A stretch of 45,920 nucleotides of DNA from OMIS01 sp044350895 (GCA_044350895.1 JBILGT010000007.1:1-45920); one strand, 5' to 3'; counted from the first letter of the stretch, positions 33,695 to 43,071 are shown. Translations and numbers: made by a program. Notes: generated from the sequence alone by a model not told the origin.

Positions 33695-34630
33695 ATGCAG
33701 TATAAACGCGTTGCCCTTGGGGGTACATTCGATCATTTTCATGCTGGCCATCAGGCCTTTTTGCAACATGCAGCGAGCCTTGGTGAAACACTTGTGATTG
33801 GCGTAACACATCCTGATTTGACTAAAAATAAAGTTTTTCCACAACTTATCGAGTCATATGCTGTGCGCAGTGCTGCCGTAGAGATGTTTTGTAAAAAAAA
33901 TAATTGGCATGCAGAAATTATTGAGTTAACGAACACTTTTGGCCCAACTATTACTGACCTAAAAATTGATGCGCTTTGTGTCACTGAAGACACTCTTCAC
34001 GGTGCAGAAGTTATTAATAAAAAAAGGCTTGCAGTTGGACTAACAGCACTTCGAGTAGAAAAAGCGCCACTTTTTTATGATACCGGTCATGTGCCAATTT
34101 CTAGTGAACGAATTCGATCCGGCCAGATCAGCAGAGATGGTTTAGCCTACAAAAGTATATTTACACATTCACTTTCCTTAAATGATGTGCAGCGCAACTA
34201 CTTCAGTAAGGTACAGGGTGAAATTGTTTCTGTTCCAGCAGAAACAGACAATCTGAGAATAGTAGTAGGGGACACAGTGCTCGAAAACTTCATTGAGAAT
34301 GGCTGGCACTATGATGTCGGAGTCTTTGATTTTCTTAAACGTCGGCTCCCGTATGCAGCTGGAAGTCTCCACACTCTCACTAGAGATCTACAAGTCACCA
34401 ACTTTCCACAGCAAATTACTACTGAGCTTGTTGCAGCATTACAGACAGCAATTTTAGGCAACAGTAAGTACATCCTAGTAGATGGAGAAGAGGATCTGGC
34501 GGCAGTGGCTGCAGTACTCTTAGCACCACTCAACAGCAGTATTTACTATGGCCAACCAGATACAGGAATGGTACAGATGATTGCAACAGAAGCTCAGAAG
34601 AGTGCAGTATACAAAATACTCCACGGCTGA
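33695..34630 (+). CDS. Fusion of archaeal-type PPAT and GTP-dependent dephospho-CoA kinase
   Basis: A 311-residue fusion. Residues 1-150 are a nucleotidyltransferase with GGTFDHFHAGHQ, typical of archaeal-type phosphopantetheine adenylyltransferase (IS-SERIRSGQISRDG at the end). Residues 155-311 match the archaeal DUF359 family, shown to be GTP-dependent dephospho-CoA kinase: RIVVGDTVLENFIENG, PYAAGSLHTLTRDL, ILVDGEEDLAAVAAVLLAPLNSSIYYGQPDTGMV. Together they would catalyse the last two steps of CoA synthesis. Starts 2 bases after mutY. Family knowledge supports each half; their fusion here is seen directly. Confidence 0.88.
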   Translation: MQYKRVALGGTFDHFHAGHQAFLQHAASLGETLVIGVTHPDLTKNKVFPQLIESYAVRSAAVEMFCKKNNWHAEIIELTNTFGPTITDLKIDALCVTEDTLHGAEVINKKRLAVGLTALRVEKAPLFYDTGHVPISSERIRSGQISRDGLAYKSIFTHSLSLNDVQRNYFSKVQGEIVSVPAETDNLRIVVGDTVLENFIENGWHYDVGVFDFLKRRLPYAAGSLHTLTRDLQVTNFPQQITTELVAALQTAILGNSKYILVDGEEDLAAVAAVLLAPLNSSIYYGQPDTGMVQMIATEAQKSAVYKILHG

Positions 34631-34674
34631 ACCCCAATCTTTCCCAAAACACATAAATCTGCTAAAGTGAGCCT

Positions 34675-35847
34675 ATGTCATTAGCCACTGACTTGAGACC
34701 AGATAGTCTTGATACCTACATTGGACAATCACATCTTGTCGGTGAGGGGAAACCACTGCGTGTGGCACTCGAAAAAGATAGACTTTTCTCAATGATCTTT
34801 TGGGGACCACCCGGTGTTGGTAAAACCACCTTAGCTCGCATTATTGCTCAGTATCAAGGTAGAAAATTTTATGAACTGTCTGCGGTTTCAGCAGGCAAAA
34901 GTGATATTAGAGAAATTGTTACTGAGGCTGCAACACGGGAAAGTGGCACTCCATCACCTATATTATTTCTAGATGAGATACATCGGTTCAATAAAGCGCA
35001 ACAGGATTTTCTACTTCCATATGTTGAAGATGGAACAATACTTCTCATTGGTTCTACAACAGAAAACCCCTCATTTGAAGTTATATCAGCATTACTTTCA
35101 CGTACAAAAGTATTTACACTCAAGCAACTTGAAGCGAATGACTTAAAAGAGATAATAAACCGGGCTTTCACAAAATGGAAAGAGATTAGTGGTAAAAAAC
35201 CGCGTATTACAGCAGATGCGGAAGAGTGGCTGCTGAACTATGCTTCAGGTGATGGCAGAAAACTGTTGAATGTACTTGAACAAACACTTTCCTTATACGA
35301 GGAAGTTACTTTAGAAACCCTCAAGACAACTATTCAGTCCAACTTCATTAAGTATGACAAAAAAGGTGAGGAACACTACGATACGATTAGTGCATTCATC
35401 AAGTCCATGCGAGCTAGCAACACCGACTCTGCACTGTACTACCTTGCCAGAATGGTACATGCAGGTGAAGATCCACTTTTTATAGCACGAAGAATGGTAA
35501 TTTTTGCCAGTGAAGATATTGGACTGGCTGTACCCACAGCACTAGTTGTTGCCAATGCGGTTTTTGAAGCGGTCCATCATGTGGGATATCCTGAGGCACA
35601 GATTAACTTGGCACATGGAGTGGCATATCTGTGCCACTGCAAGAAAGACAGATCAGCCTATGATGGTTACTTTGCGGCACTCAGAGATGTTGAGACCTAT
35701 GGCAATCTTCCAATACCGCTAAATGTTCGTAATGCTCCCACCAAACTCATGAAAGAATTGGGCTATGGCAAAGGATATGAAATGTATCCTGACGCTGATA
35801 AATCATTCTTACCTGACAAACTCAAGAAAAAAAAGTACATTCCATAG
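34675..35847 (+). CDS. rarA: Replication-associated recombination protein RarA
   Basis: A 390-residue AAA ATPase of the clamp-loader group. Walker A GPPGVGKTTLA, Walker B ILFLDEIHRF, sensor-1 STTENPSFE, and the C-terminal MgsA domain with ARRMVIFASEDIGLA and NAVHHVGYPEAQINLAHGV-type segments. Acts at stalled forks with RecA/SSB. TAAAGT at 34663-34668 ends six bases before the ATG. Confidence 0.95.
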   Translation: MSLATDLRPDSLDTYIGQSHLVGEGKPLRVALEKDRLFSMIFWGPPGVGKTTLARIIAQYQGRKFYELSAVSAGKSDIREIVTEAATRESGTPSPILFLDEIHRFNKAQQDFLLPYVEDGTILLIGSTTENPSFEVISALLSRTKVFTLKQLEANDLKEIINRAFTKWKEISGKKPRITADAEEWLLNYASGDGRKLLNVLEQTLSLYEEVTLETLKTTIQSNFIKYDKKGEEHYDTISAFIKSMRASNTDSALYYLARMVHAGEDPLFIARRMVIFASEDIGLAVPTALVVANAVFEAVHHVGYPEAQINLAHGVAYLCHCKKDRSAYDGYFAALRDVETYGNLPIPLNVRNAPTKLMKELGYGKGYEMYPDADKSFLPDKLKKKKYIP

Positions 35848-35888
35848 TCCTACACTTCAAGTAAGAATTCTTAAGTACACTCGAGTAC

Positions 35889-37367
35889 ATGGAACTTGAA
35901 GTATCACTTAAGAAATATTTTGGCTATTCAAGCTTTAGACCCCTGCAAAAAGAAATTGTGCAGAGTATTCTTGCAGGCAGGGATACTATTGCACTGTTGC
36001 CTACAGGTGCTGGAAAATCAATTTGTTTTCAGCTCCCAGCCCTGCTTCTGCCAGGTATGACACTCGTTGTTTCACCACTGATCGCTCTTATGCAGGATCA
36101 AGTAGATAACTTACTTAAAAAGAGAATTCAAGCTACCTACTTATCAAGCACACTTTCTGAAGATGAAGTTGATTCCAGAGTACAACTCATGCAACTTCAC
36201 AAGTACAAAGTGCTCTATGTTGCTCCAGAGAGATTGGAAAGTAAATCGTTCTCAAAAATAATTCAACAGTTACACATTTCACTGGTTGTCATAGACGAAG
36301 CACACTGCATTAGTATGTGGGGACAGGATTTTAGACCTAGTTACCTCAAGATTAGCGACTACATTTCAAGCTTACCACTACGACCAATTGTAGCCGCATT
36401 CACAGCAACTGCCACACGTAAGACAATTACTGATATTCAAAGTTCATTAGACTTACACGCACCACAACTGTTCAGACAATCATTTCTGCGCAAGAACTTG
36501 TTCATACAATTGTTTCCGGTAAACAGCTATCAGCAACAGGAAATTCTAGTTTTATTACTACTCCAGAAATTCAATGGTAAATCAGGCATTATTTACGCTG
36601 CCACACATGCCGCTGCAGAGTATTTGGTTGAGTACATTAAGCGGCACAGCAGTAGTCTCACTACAGAAGTGGACTACTATCACGGAGGACTTAAAGCATC
36701 GGAACGCACTTATATTCAAAAATTGTTTATCGCTGAGAAAATCAAAGTTGTGGTGGCCACAACTGCCTTTGGTATGGGAATTGATAAATCAAACATTCGC
36801 TTTGTCATCCACTATAACTACCCAGCTAGTATTGAAGGGTATTATCAAGAGATTGGTCGAGCGGGCAGAGATGGTGAAGCCTCATACTGCTATTTACTAT
36901 TCAACCCTGATAATCGCAGCATTCATGAACATCTTGCAGCCCAGTCAAATGACTTTAATCAACAGAAGCGCACATTGCAACTACTTAAGAAAATGGAAAA
37001 GTTCTGTACTAGTTCATCCTGCCGTATGGTCACGTTACTTGAGTACTTTAATGAAAAATTGCCCCAGAAATGCGGCAACTGTGACAAGTGTCGTCCCACA
37101 CAATTTCTCACTGACGTTCAGATAAAAAAGTTCAAGCAACTGCAAATAGTACGGTCTCAGCTTCAAAAAAAATTCAAACTTGGTCATGAAGCAGAGGTCT
37201 TAACTGACAACCAGCTATTGCAACTTGTTGCCACAAATCCTGTCAGCATAGAAGACTTTTTACACCTCACTGGATTTGGTAAAGGCTGGTTAGATCGTTG
37301 GCACAATCATTTTTTATCGATAGATGTTAAAATACAGATCGATACACATCAAGGAAAGTACGTATGA
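35889..37367 (+). CDS. recQ: RecQ-family DNA helicase
   Basis: A 492-residue ATP-dependent 3'-5' helicase. Motif I TGAGKSICFQLPALL, DEAH-type motif II VIDEAHCISMWGQDFR, motif VI RAGRDGEASYC, zinc cysteines (CTSSSCR ... CGNCDKC) and a C-terminal HRDC-like segment (LQLVATNPVSIEDFLHLTGFGKGWLDRW). TACACT at 35876-35881 ends seven bases before the ATG. Next to RarA, so a repair neighbourhood. Overlaps the MazG-like start by 4 bases. Confidence 0.95.
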   Translation: MELEVSLKKYFGYSSFRPLQKEIVQSILAGRDTIALLPTGAGKSICFQLPALLLPGMTLVVSPLIALMQDQVDNLLKKRIQATYLSSTLSEDEVDSRVQLMQLHKYKVLYVAPERLESKSFSKIIQQLHISLVVIDEAHCISMWGQDFRPSYLKISDYISSLPLRPIVAAFTATATRKTITDIQSSLDLHAPQLFRQSFLRKNLFIQLFPVNSYQQQEILVLLLLQKFNGKSGIIYAATHAAAEYLVEYIKRHSSSLTTEVDYYHGGLKASERTYIQKLFIAEKIKVVVATTAFGMGIDKSNIRFVIHYNYPASIEGYYQEIGRAGRDGEASYCYLLFNPDNRSIHEHLAAQSNDFNQQKRTLQLLKKMEKFCTSSSCRMVTLLEYFNEKLPQKCGNCDKCRPTQFLTDVQIKKFKQLQIVRSQLQKKFKLGHEAEVLTDNQLLQLVATNPVSIEDFLHLTGFGKGWLDRWHNHFLSIDVKIQIDTHQGKYV

Positions 37368-37714
37368 CCATTGAAGAACTTCTTGCAGAGTACAAAATTA
37401 TTTCTGAGACACTCAATACAAAGTGGCCGCTCCAGAATCAGCAACACCGCACATTTGCGCGTACGATGAAAATCGTTGAAGAACTCGGCGAGCTCTCAGA
37501 CGAAATTTTGACCAGTATGAACCTCCAGAGAAATTCAAAAATTGCTCAATTCTCCCATCAAAATATTGAAGATGAATTTGCAGATGTACTGGGTTCATTA
37601 ATCCTGCTCGCTATTGAAATGGATATTGATGTTGAAGAAGTTATTAAGCGCAAAATCGCTTTAACTCGTGAGCGATTTGGGATTGATCCTGCGACAGAAA
37701 ACTCTTTAGAGTAA
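37364..37714 (+). CDS. MazG-like NTP pyrophosphohydrolase
   Basis: A 116-residue all-alpha protein with KIVEELGELSDEIL and EDEFADVLGSLILLA, the EExxE ... ExxD metal-binding pattern. Hydrolyses (d)NTPs to monophosphates; family members clean the nucleotide pool or lower (p)ppGpp. The start overlaps the recQ stop (ATGA), so it is translationally coupled. Convergent with the nuclease gene, overlapping 9 bases. Confidence 0.88.
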   Translation: MTIEELLAEYKIISETLNTKWPLQNQQHRTFARTMKIVEELGELSDEILTSMNLQRNSKIAQFSHQNIEDEFADVLGSLILLAIEMDIDVEEVIKRKIALTRERFGIDPATENSLE

Positions 37715-38308
37715 ACAGTCTTTCCATAGACCAATATTATCAGTGCGTGCTTGATTTTCTGCTGCTCTAAACAGTTCTTGTTTATGTATGTCAGGTGGAT
37801 ATGAGCTTGCATAGGCAAATCCATTCCTCACCAAACTTTCGTTGACTAATGTATCCTCAACCCAAACATATCTGAGTAATCTCCCATACCGGTCTGTATC
37901 ACTGATATCTTTTTCTAGTCTTACTTTCTTTCCTTCAACAAGTTTTTTGTTTGCTTCACTTGCCTGAAGTCCGAAGCACTCTTGTCCTTTCTGTGGGTGA
38001 TGTGTCTCTGGAGTATTCACGCCAATGTAACGGACTTTTTGGCCAGTGTCGATCTGGATAGTGTCGCCATCAATGATTTTTGTAACTACAGCATACTCAG
38101 GAACACCGAGCTGAGCAGATGAAGTTGCACGTTCACTTTCTACAACAGAATTGGTTTCAAAATGAGCTACCATCCCGGCATCTTCTAAAGCCTTGATAAT
38201 TTGCTGTACAGGAGCTTGTTCAAGTTGTTTGGAGAAAAAGACTGTCCCCACCAGCAGTAGGAGACTTAACAAAATAAATGCAGTGGAACTTTTTTGCCGC
38301 TTGGTCAC
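37706..38308 (-). CDS. Membrane-anchored thermonuclease-like protein
   Basis: A 200-residue protein with one N-terminal membrane helix and a staphylococcal nuclease-like domain: KIIDGDTIQIDTGQKVRYIGVNTPETHHP, RYGRLLRYVW. The Arg, Glu and Arg needed for Ca-dependent DNA/RNA cleavage are present. Exported and tethered, so it may salvage extracellular nucleic acid, which suits a host-dependent lifestyle. Starts at GTG; downstream of it lies the MazG-like gene in convergent orientation. Confidence 0.88.
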   Translation of the reverse strand: MTKRQKSSTAFILLSLLLLVGTVFFSKQLEQAPVQQIIKALEDAGMVAHFETNSVVESERATSSAQLGVPEYAVVTKIIDGDTIQIDTGQKVRYIGVNTPETHHPQKGQECFGLQASEANKKLVEGKKVRLEKDISDTDRYGRLLRYVWVEDTLVNESLVRNGFAYASSYPPDIHKQELFRAAENQARTDNIGLWKDCLL

Positions 38309-38350
38309 GGATTTAGCTTACTCGATTTAACTCTCTGAAAGAAGTAGCTA

Positions 38351-40168
38351 TTACACAGTTTTGAACTGGTACAGATCGCCGTCTGTAAAACCTTTTTTGC
38401 GATAGTACTCACGTGTGCCTACAGCTGAAATCACTGCAAGTTTGGCATAGCCGTGTTCTCCCGCAATTGCTCGCGCACGCTCCATAAGTTCTGTGCCCAG
38501 TCCTTGGTGCTGCGATCTGCCATTTTCGTCTGAACCGATCTTCACGAGTTGTCCATAAACGTGTACTTCGCGGATAAGAGCACTGTCACTCAATTCAGCT
38601 ATAAAAGGAGCTATTTTAGGTAAGCTTAGGCGGAGGAATGCCACTATTTGATTGGTTTTTGTCAGGACAAACTGCAAAAAGTACTCAGTACTGACACTTG
38701 TTTCGTACACTGTTTCTTTGAGTTCAATCTCATCACGAGTATATTTGGTATCGCGAATTTCTCGGCTTCTTATATCTTGAGAGACTGAGCCAGCCGCTTC
38801 AACATTACTTTCAGCCATCTGGCGGAAGTTGGTGAATTTATTGCCAACAACAATGTCTGTAGAAGGAATATCTCGAATAATGCGAGTCAAACGACAGTAT
38901 TGTGGAGTAGTAGTAAGCGCGTGAGAAACTACTTCAAGGAGCTCTGTATGCGTGTATGGCTTCCACAGACCCTTTTTGTAGTACGACATGAGCTCAGCGC
39001 TGCCAATTAATGAGCATGGATACACTTTTAACTCATCAGGTTTGAAATCAAGGTCAGTAAACAGCTGATCAAAATCAGTCTGATCGAGTGAAACTGATGA
39101 ACCATATAAATTGGCCATCCAGTGTGCATGAATTTTAAATCCTGCTTGGCGGAGTAATTTAAATGCTCTGCGTGTTGCAGCCACATCGTGACCACGTTTA
39201 TTTTTCTTGAGTACATCATCTTGCAAACTCTGAACGCCAATCTGCGTTTTTGTGCACCCCAGCTTCCGAACACGAATCACTTCTGCCTCAGAAATATTGT
39301 CTGGACGAGTTTCAATGACGAGTCCTACATTACGAATATTTGCCGTTTCATTGATTTTTTGTTGTTCAAGTAGCTCTTCCCACTGAGCAGACTGATATTT
39401 GTCAAATCCACCAATCCGTTCTGGTGCCACATACAGTTCAGAAACAGCTTGGTTGTATGTTTTTTCAAGATCTTCGCCATCAATTTCGTGGATTTTCAGA
39501 TTCTTTTTATTTTCAGTTGGTGAGTTGGTCATGCCGTGTTTATTATCATGATTAAGTTGTGCACTCATCACAGAATATCGCAGCTCAATTCGCTCTCGAT
39601 CATCTGCCAAACCAAATTCATTCAGAGCTCTGAAACATTCTTTGATAAACCAAATTTGATAACTTTCCGGATAGTACGACCAAGTTCCTCCGAGAACAAT
39701 TATTTCTGCCTTTTCTACATCATGGCCAATATTGTGCAGCGCTTGGAGTCGATTGTATGTCTGTAAGTAAGGATCAAAAAAATTTCGCTCAGCTCGTTGT
39801 GCGCCAGGTTCATCACTCAAATAACTCTTGGGCATTCTGATATCATTTGGGCAAAAAATGCAGGTGCCAGGGCAGGGGAATGGCTTGGTAAGTACAGTAA
39901 TAGGAGCGACACCAGACTGGGTACGAACTGGCTTCATTCTGATTTTTTCAATGAATGCATCAGTATATTCTAGTAAATCTCCCGTGCCAGCAAGTTCTCT
40001 GTATCCACGAATTATTTCTTCTTTTGAAAATAATTTTCCTGAATTTTTAGGGAACTTCTTAACCAAACGCATATACTTTTCAGTAGATAAGTCTGTTTCT
40101 TTTTCTAAAAGCTGGAGTAACTGTACGAGCTGCTTGTGCTGCTCGTCACTGCGTATAGTTTGTTGCAC
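38351..40168 (-). CDS. Elp3-family radical SAM/acetyltransferase (tRNA wobble uridine)
   Basis: A 605-residue protein. The radical-SAM part has CPGTCIFC (CX3CX2C) and VLGGTWSYYP. The C-terminus is a GNAT domain (QHQGLGTELMERARAIA, YYRKKGF). Elp3 makes 5-carboxymethyl-uridine at U34 using SAM and acetyl-CoA. I place the start at GTG 40168: TATAAT (40175-40180) ends six bases upstream, a clean leaderless arrangement, rather than ATG 40207. It is divergent from a Trm9-like methyltransferase with only 47 bases between the start codons. Confidence 0.9.
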   Translation of the reverse strand: MQQTIRSDEQHKQLVQLLQLLEKETDLSTEKYMRLVKKFPKNSGKLFSKEEIIRGYRELAGTGDLLEYTDAFIEKIRMKPVRTQSGVAPITVLTKPFPCPGTCIFCPNDIRMPKSYLSDEPGAQRAERNFFDPYLQTYNRLQALHNIGHDVEKAEIIVLGGTWSYYPESYQIWFIKECFRALNEFGLADDRERIELRYSVMSAQLNHDNKHGMTNSPTENKKNLKIHEIDGEDLEKTYNQAVSELYVAPERIGGFDKYQSAQWEELLEQQKINETANIRNVGLVIETRPDNISEAEVIRVRKLGCTKTQIGVQSLQDDVLKKNKRGHDVAATRRAFKLLRQAGFKIHAHWMANLYGSSVSLDQTDFDQLFTDLDFKPDELKVYPCSLIGSAELMSYYKKGLWKPYTHTELLEVVSHALTTTPQYCRLTRIIRDIPSTDIVVGNKFTNFRQMAESNVEAAGSVSQDIRSREIRDTKYTRDEIELKETVYETSVSTEYFLQFVLTKTNQIVAFLRLSLPKIAPFIAELSDSALIREVHVYGQLVKIGSDENGRSQHQGLGTELMERARAIAGEHGYAKLAVISAVGTREYYRKKGFTDGDLYQFKTV

Positions 40169-40174
40169 AAGGAT

Positions 40175-40208
40175 ATTATACCCTTTTTTATCTTGGCTGC
40201 TGTACAAT
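40175..40208. promoter_or_regulatory. Divergent leaderless promoters of elp3 and the methyltransferase
   Basis: On the minus strand TATAAT (40175-40180) ends six bases before GTG 40168. On the plus strand TACAAT (40203-40208) ends seven bases before ATG 40216. Neither gene has a Shine-Dalgarno. Confidence 0.7.
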
Positions 40209-40215
40209 ACCAGAT

Positions 40216-40977
40216 ATGGATCACTCAGTCGTCACACACCTCAACACGCTCACCAAAAAATTTTATTTAAAAGTGGCTGATAGTTTTAGTCGGACGAGGC
40301 AAACACCATGGCAGGGTTGGAGTAGAGCACTTGAAATTATAAAGCCATTCATTCATGCACAAAATATCTCTGTTCTTGATGTGGGTTGTGGTAATGGACG
40401 ATTCCTTACTTTCCTTAACAAAAGTAGTGCAAGCAATATTTCCTATCTGGGGATTGATGAAAATAGTTTATTACTTCAACAAACAAAAGGACAACTTCAT
40501 GATTTGAAAGTAGATGGAGACGTTTTATTGAGTGATTTCATCACTGAAGTACAAAATGGCTTTTTTAGTGAAAGATTTGCTAATAAAACATTCAATGTGA
40601 TTGCATCTTTTGGAGTTTTTCACCACATCCCAAGCAAGGAATTAAGAAAAAAATTCATTGCAGAACTTGCAGCACTGACAGCCGAAAATGGTGTTCTGAT
40701 CATTAGCTTCTGGCAGTTTGGACAGTTCGCAAGATTTGAAGATAAAAAACTTGATCCTTCAAAGTTCGACATTAATCCAAGTGACCTAGAAGAAAATGAT
40801 TTTTTGCTTGGATGGGATAGCGACACAACTATCGCTCGATACTGTCACTCATTTTCACCTGAAGAAATTAATGAACTCGTAACAACCTCTGGAATGCAAC
40901 TGCTCGAAACTTTCCCAGCCGATGGAAGAGAAGGTAAAGTGAACACATACCTTGTCTTGCAGAGAATTGCGCAGTAG
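40216..40977 (+). CDS. Trm9-like SAM methyltransferase
   Basis: A 253-residue class I methyltransferase. FSRTRQTPWQGWSRALEII, then SVLDVGCGNGRFLTFL (SAM site), YLGIDEN, NVIASFGVFHHIPSKELR and a late RYCHSFSPEEINELVTTSGMQLLETF. The FSxTRxxPW start and the RYxHxFxxEE(L/I) segment resemble Trm9/ALKBH8-type enzymes that methylate carboxymethyl-U34 to mcm5U. It sits divergently beside Elp3, which makes that carboxymethyl group. Leaderless. Methylation of something else is possible. Confidence 0.72.
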   Translation: MDHSVVTHLNTLTKKFYLKVADSFSRTRQTPWQGWSRALEIIKPFIHAQNISVLDVGCGNGRFLTFLNKSSASNISYLGIDENSLLLQQTKGQLHDLKVDGDVLLSDFITEVQNGFFSERFANKTFNVIASFGVFHHIPSKELRKKFIAELAALTAENGVLIISFWQFGQFARFEDKKLDPSKFDINPSDLEENDFLLGWDSDTTIARYCHSFSPEEINELVTTSGMQLLETFPADGREGKVNTYLVLQRIAQ

Positions 40978-40991
40978 GATACCTTGTAGGT

Positions 40992-42539
40992 ATGCAATTG
41001 ATTGTTTCACTCATATTGATTATTTTTTCTCTCATTGGTCTAGCTGATGCTAGTTACATCACCTATGAAGAATTCTCAGGCGTCATTCCTCCCTGTACGC
41101 AAGGTTTTCAATGTGAAACAGTCCTAACAAGCCAATATGCACACATTGGTCCTGTCCCAATTTCAGTCTTAGGCATTCTGTACTATGTAATGATTTTTGT
41201 GCTCAGTATCTGCTTGTATCTTGATGCCAGTTTCAGAGCTATCACTGCATTCAAAAATACAATTCTCAGTAAAACCTCACCTCTCGATCTTTTGCAACTT
41301 CTCACCACGGGAGGAGTACTTTTCTCAGCATATCTACTTTTTATCATGGGATTTGTAATTGAGGCTTGGTGTTTATACTGTCTTATTTCTGCTACAACCA
41401 GCATCCTTCTATTTACTGTTGTGCAGGTATTTGTTGGTGGTTTCAGTAAAGAGTCTGGCTATTTCACCAAACAAATTCTACATACAGTTGTACAGTTTTT
41501 ATATGCTTGGGTGGGCAAACCATTGTTCTTCCTGTTTGATCCTGAACACGTACATAACTCAATGACTCAAATGGGTTCATTCTTGGGAAATTTTGCTGTA
41601 ACACGGTGGATTACCAGTTCATTCTTTGCCTACCAGCACCCTGATCTAGAACGCACACTGAATGGCATTACCTTTCCTAATCCAGTCGGGCTATCTGCGG
41701 GATTTGACTACAACGGCAACTTAACAGAAATTCTGCCTGCAGTGGGATTTGGTTGGCATACCATAGGAACAGTGACATTGAAACCATATGATGGCAATGA
41801 AAAACCACGACTTGGCAGATTCCCTAAATCCCAAGCACTGCTCGTCAACAAAGGACTTAAAAATATCGGAGCAGTCGAGATCATTAAAAAACTTAAGAAT
41901 ACAGAGTTCAAAATTCCAACTGGCATCAGTATTGCTAGTACAAATAAACACTTTAAGAACACAAAGTTACAGATCGAAGATATTATTGAATGCTTAAAGC
42001 TATTTGAAAAATCTACCGTCAGACACGCCTATTACGAACTTAATATCAGCTGCCCAAACACATTCGGTGGAGAACCCTTTAACACAGTAGAGCGTCTAGA
42101 AATACTGCTGCATGCGCTTGATTCGCTCAAAATTGAACGTCCAGTTTACGTCAAGATGCCAATAGACCAACCTGAAAAGGTATCACTTCAATTGCTTAAA
42201 GTTATGGACAAGCATAAGATTGCAGGTGTAATCATGGGTAATTTAACCAAAGATAAATCCAATCCGGCCATTCATCCCGATGACGTGGCAGAGTGGCAAA
42301 CAAGAAAAGGAAATCTGAGTGGGAAGCCAACATTTGATCGATCTAATGCACTTATCGCCTTAACCAAGAAACATTTCAAAAAACGATTTACGATTGTCGG
42401 AACTGGTGGAATTTTTAGTCCAGCTGATGCGCAGAAAAAGATTGAACTAGGAGCAGATTTGGTACAGCTCATCACAGGCATGATCTATAAAGGTCCACAA
42501 CTCGTGGGCAGTATCAACCGCGAACTGGCACACAAATAA
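40992..42539 (+). CDS. VKOR-dihydroorotate dehydrogenase fusion
   Basis: A 515-residue fusion. Residues 1-150 are a VKOR-like four-helix membrane domain with CTQGFQC and the redox WCLYC. Residues about 175-515 are a quinone-type (class 2-like) dihydroorotate dehydrogenase: LFDPEHVHNSM, TFPNPVGLSAGFDYNGN, NISCPNTFGG, GNLSGKPTFDRSN, IVGTGGIFSPADA, DLVQLITGMIYKGPQL. The SSPN of class 2 is SCPN here, so the catalytic Ser is Cys as in class 1. It would oxidise dihydroorotate, perhaps passing electrons to quinone shared with the VKOR disulfide system. Starts 14 bases after the methyltransferase. Confidence 0.88.
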   Translation: MQLIVSLILIIFSLIGLADASYITYEEFSGVIPPCTQGFQCETVLTSQYAHIGPVPISVLGILYYVMIFVLSICLYLDASFRAITAFKNTILSKTSPLDLLQLLTTGGVLFSAYLLFIMGFVIEAWCLYCLISATTSILLFTVVQVFVGGFSKESGYFTKQILHTVVQFLYAWVGKPLFFLFDPEHVHNSMTQMGSFLGNFAVTRWITSSFFAYQHPDLERTLNGITFPNPVGLSAGFDYNGNLTEILPAVGFGWHTIGTVTLKPYDGNEKPRLGRFPKSQALLVNKGLKNIGAVEIIKKLKNTEFKIPTGISIASTNKHFKNTKLQIEDIIECLKLFEKSTVRHAYYELNISCPNTFGGEPFNTVERLEILLHALDSLKIERPVYVKMPIDQPEKVSLQLLKVMDKHKIAGVIMGNLTKDKSNPAIHPDDVAEWQTRKGNLSGKPTFDRSNALIALTKKHFKKRFTIVGTGGIFSPADAQKKIELGADLVQLITGMIYKGPQLVGSINRELAHK

Positions 42540-42540
42540 A

Positions 42541-43071
42541 TTATTTTGAAGTAAGTTGTTCAATAAACGCACCAAGTGCATAGGCAACACCTGCGGCTAC
42601 TGCTCCTATTGCCAACATTTCAAGTCCACTCTTAAACCAGTTACCTTTAATCACTATAGTTCTCAAACTACCTACCAAAAAGAGCGCTGTACCGGTACTG
42701 ATAATAGAAGCAGTAAACTGCCAATCAGAAGGTATAGGTACACCGAGGAACTGTACAACGTACGGGAGCAAGGGAAGAGAACCTGCCACAACAAACGCCA
42801 CAAACGTAGCTACACTTGTCTTCCAGAGAATTCTTCGCTCTTCACCAGTCTGAGATTTTTCGTACTGAGCGGCCGAACTTTCACCAAGATAGTCACCCAC
42901 AGACATACTGATACCATCAGCAATCATGTTTGCGATACCAAGAATGAGAATTGTCTGAACCGGCAAATTGGCACCTACTACACCTGCTACCACAGCAAAT
43001 GTAGTGATAATACCGTCATTTGCTCCAAGAACTGAAGCTTTAATAAAACTCGAACGTTCATTTTTTGTCAT
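42541..43071 (-). CDS. VIT/CCC1-family transporter-like protein
   Basis: A 176-residue membrane protein. SVLGANDGIITTFAVVAGVVGAN is the VIT1/CCC1 first helix; ADGISMSVGDYLGESS carries the conserved metal-related residues. About five helices. Members move Fe/Mn; shorter than VIT1, lacking the metal-binding cytosolic insert. Convergent with the VKOR fusion (1-base gap). Confidence 0.85.
   Translation of the reverse strand: MTKNERSSFIKASVLGANDGIITTFAVVAGVVGANLPVQTILILGIANMIADGISMSVGDYLGESSAAQYEKSQTGEERRILWKTSVATFVAFVVAGSLPLLPYVVQFLGVPIPSDWQFTASIISTGTALFLVGSLRTIVIKGNWFKSGLEMLAIGAVAAGVAYALGAFIEQLTSK

Noticed and set aside
34628..34630. Recoded UGA (as in Gracilibacteria)
   Set aside because: TGA ends the CoA fusion gene exactly where homology ends and before the rarA promoter, so the standard code fits.
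42556..43035. Plus-strand frame opposite the VIT-family gene
   Set aside because: Antisense shadow with Cys/His/Thr-rich composition.
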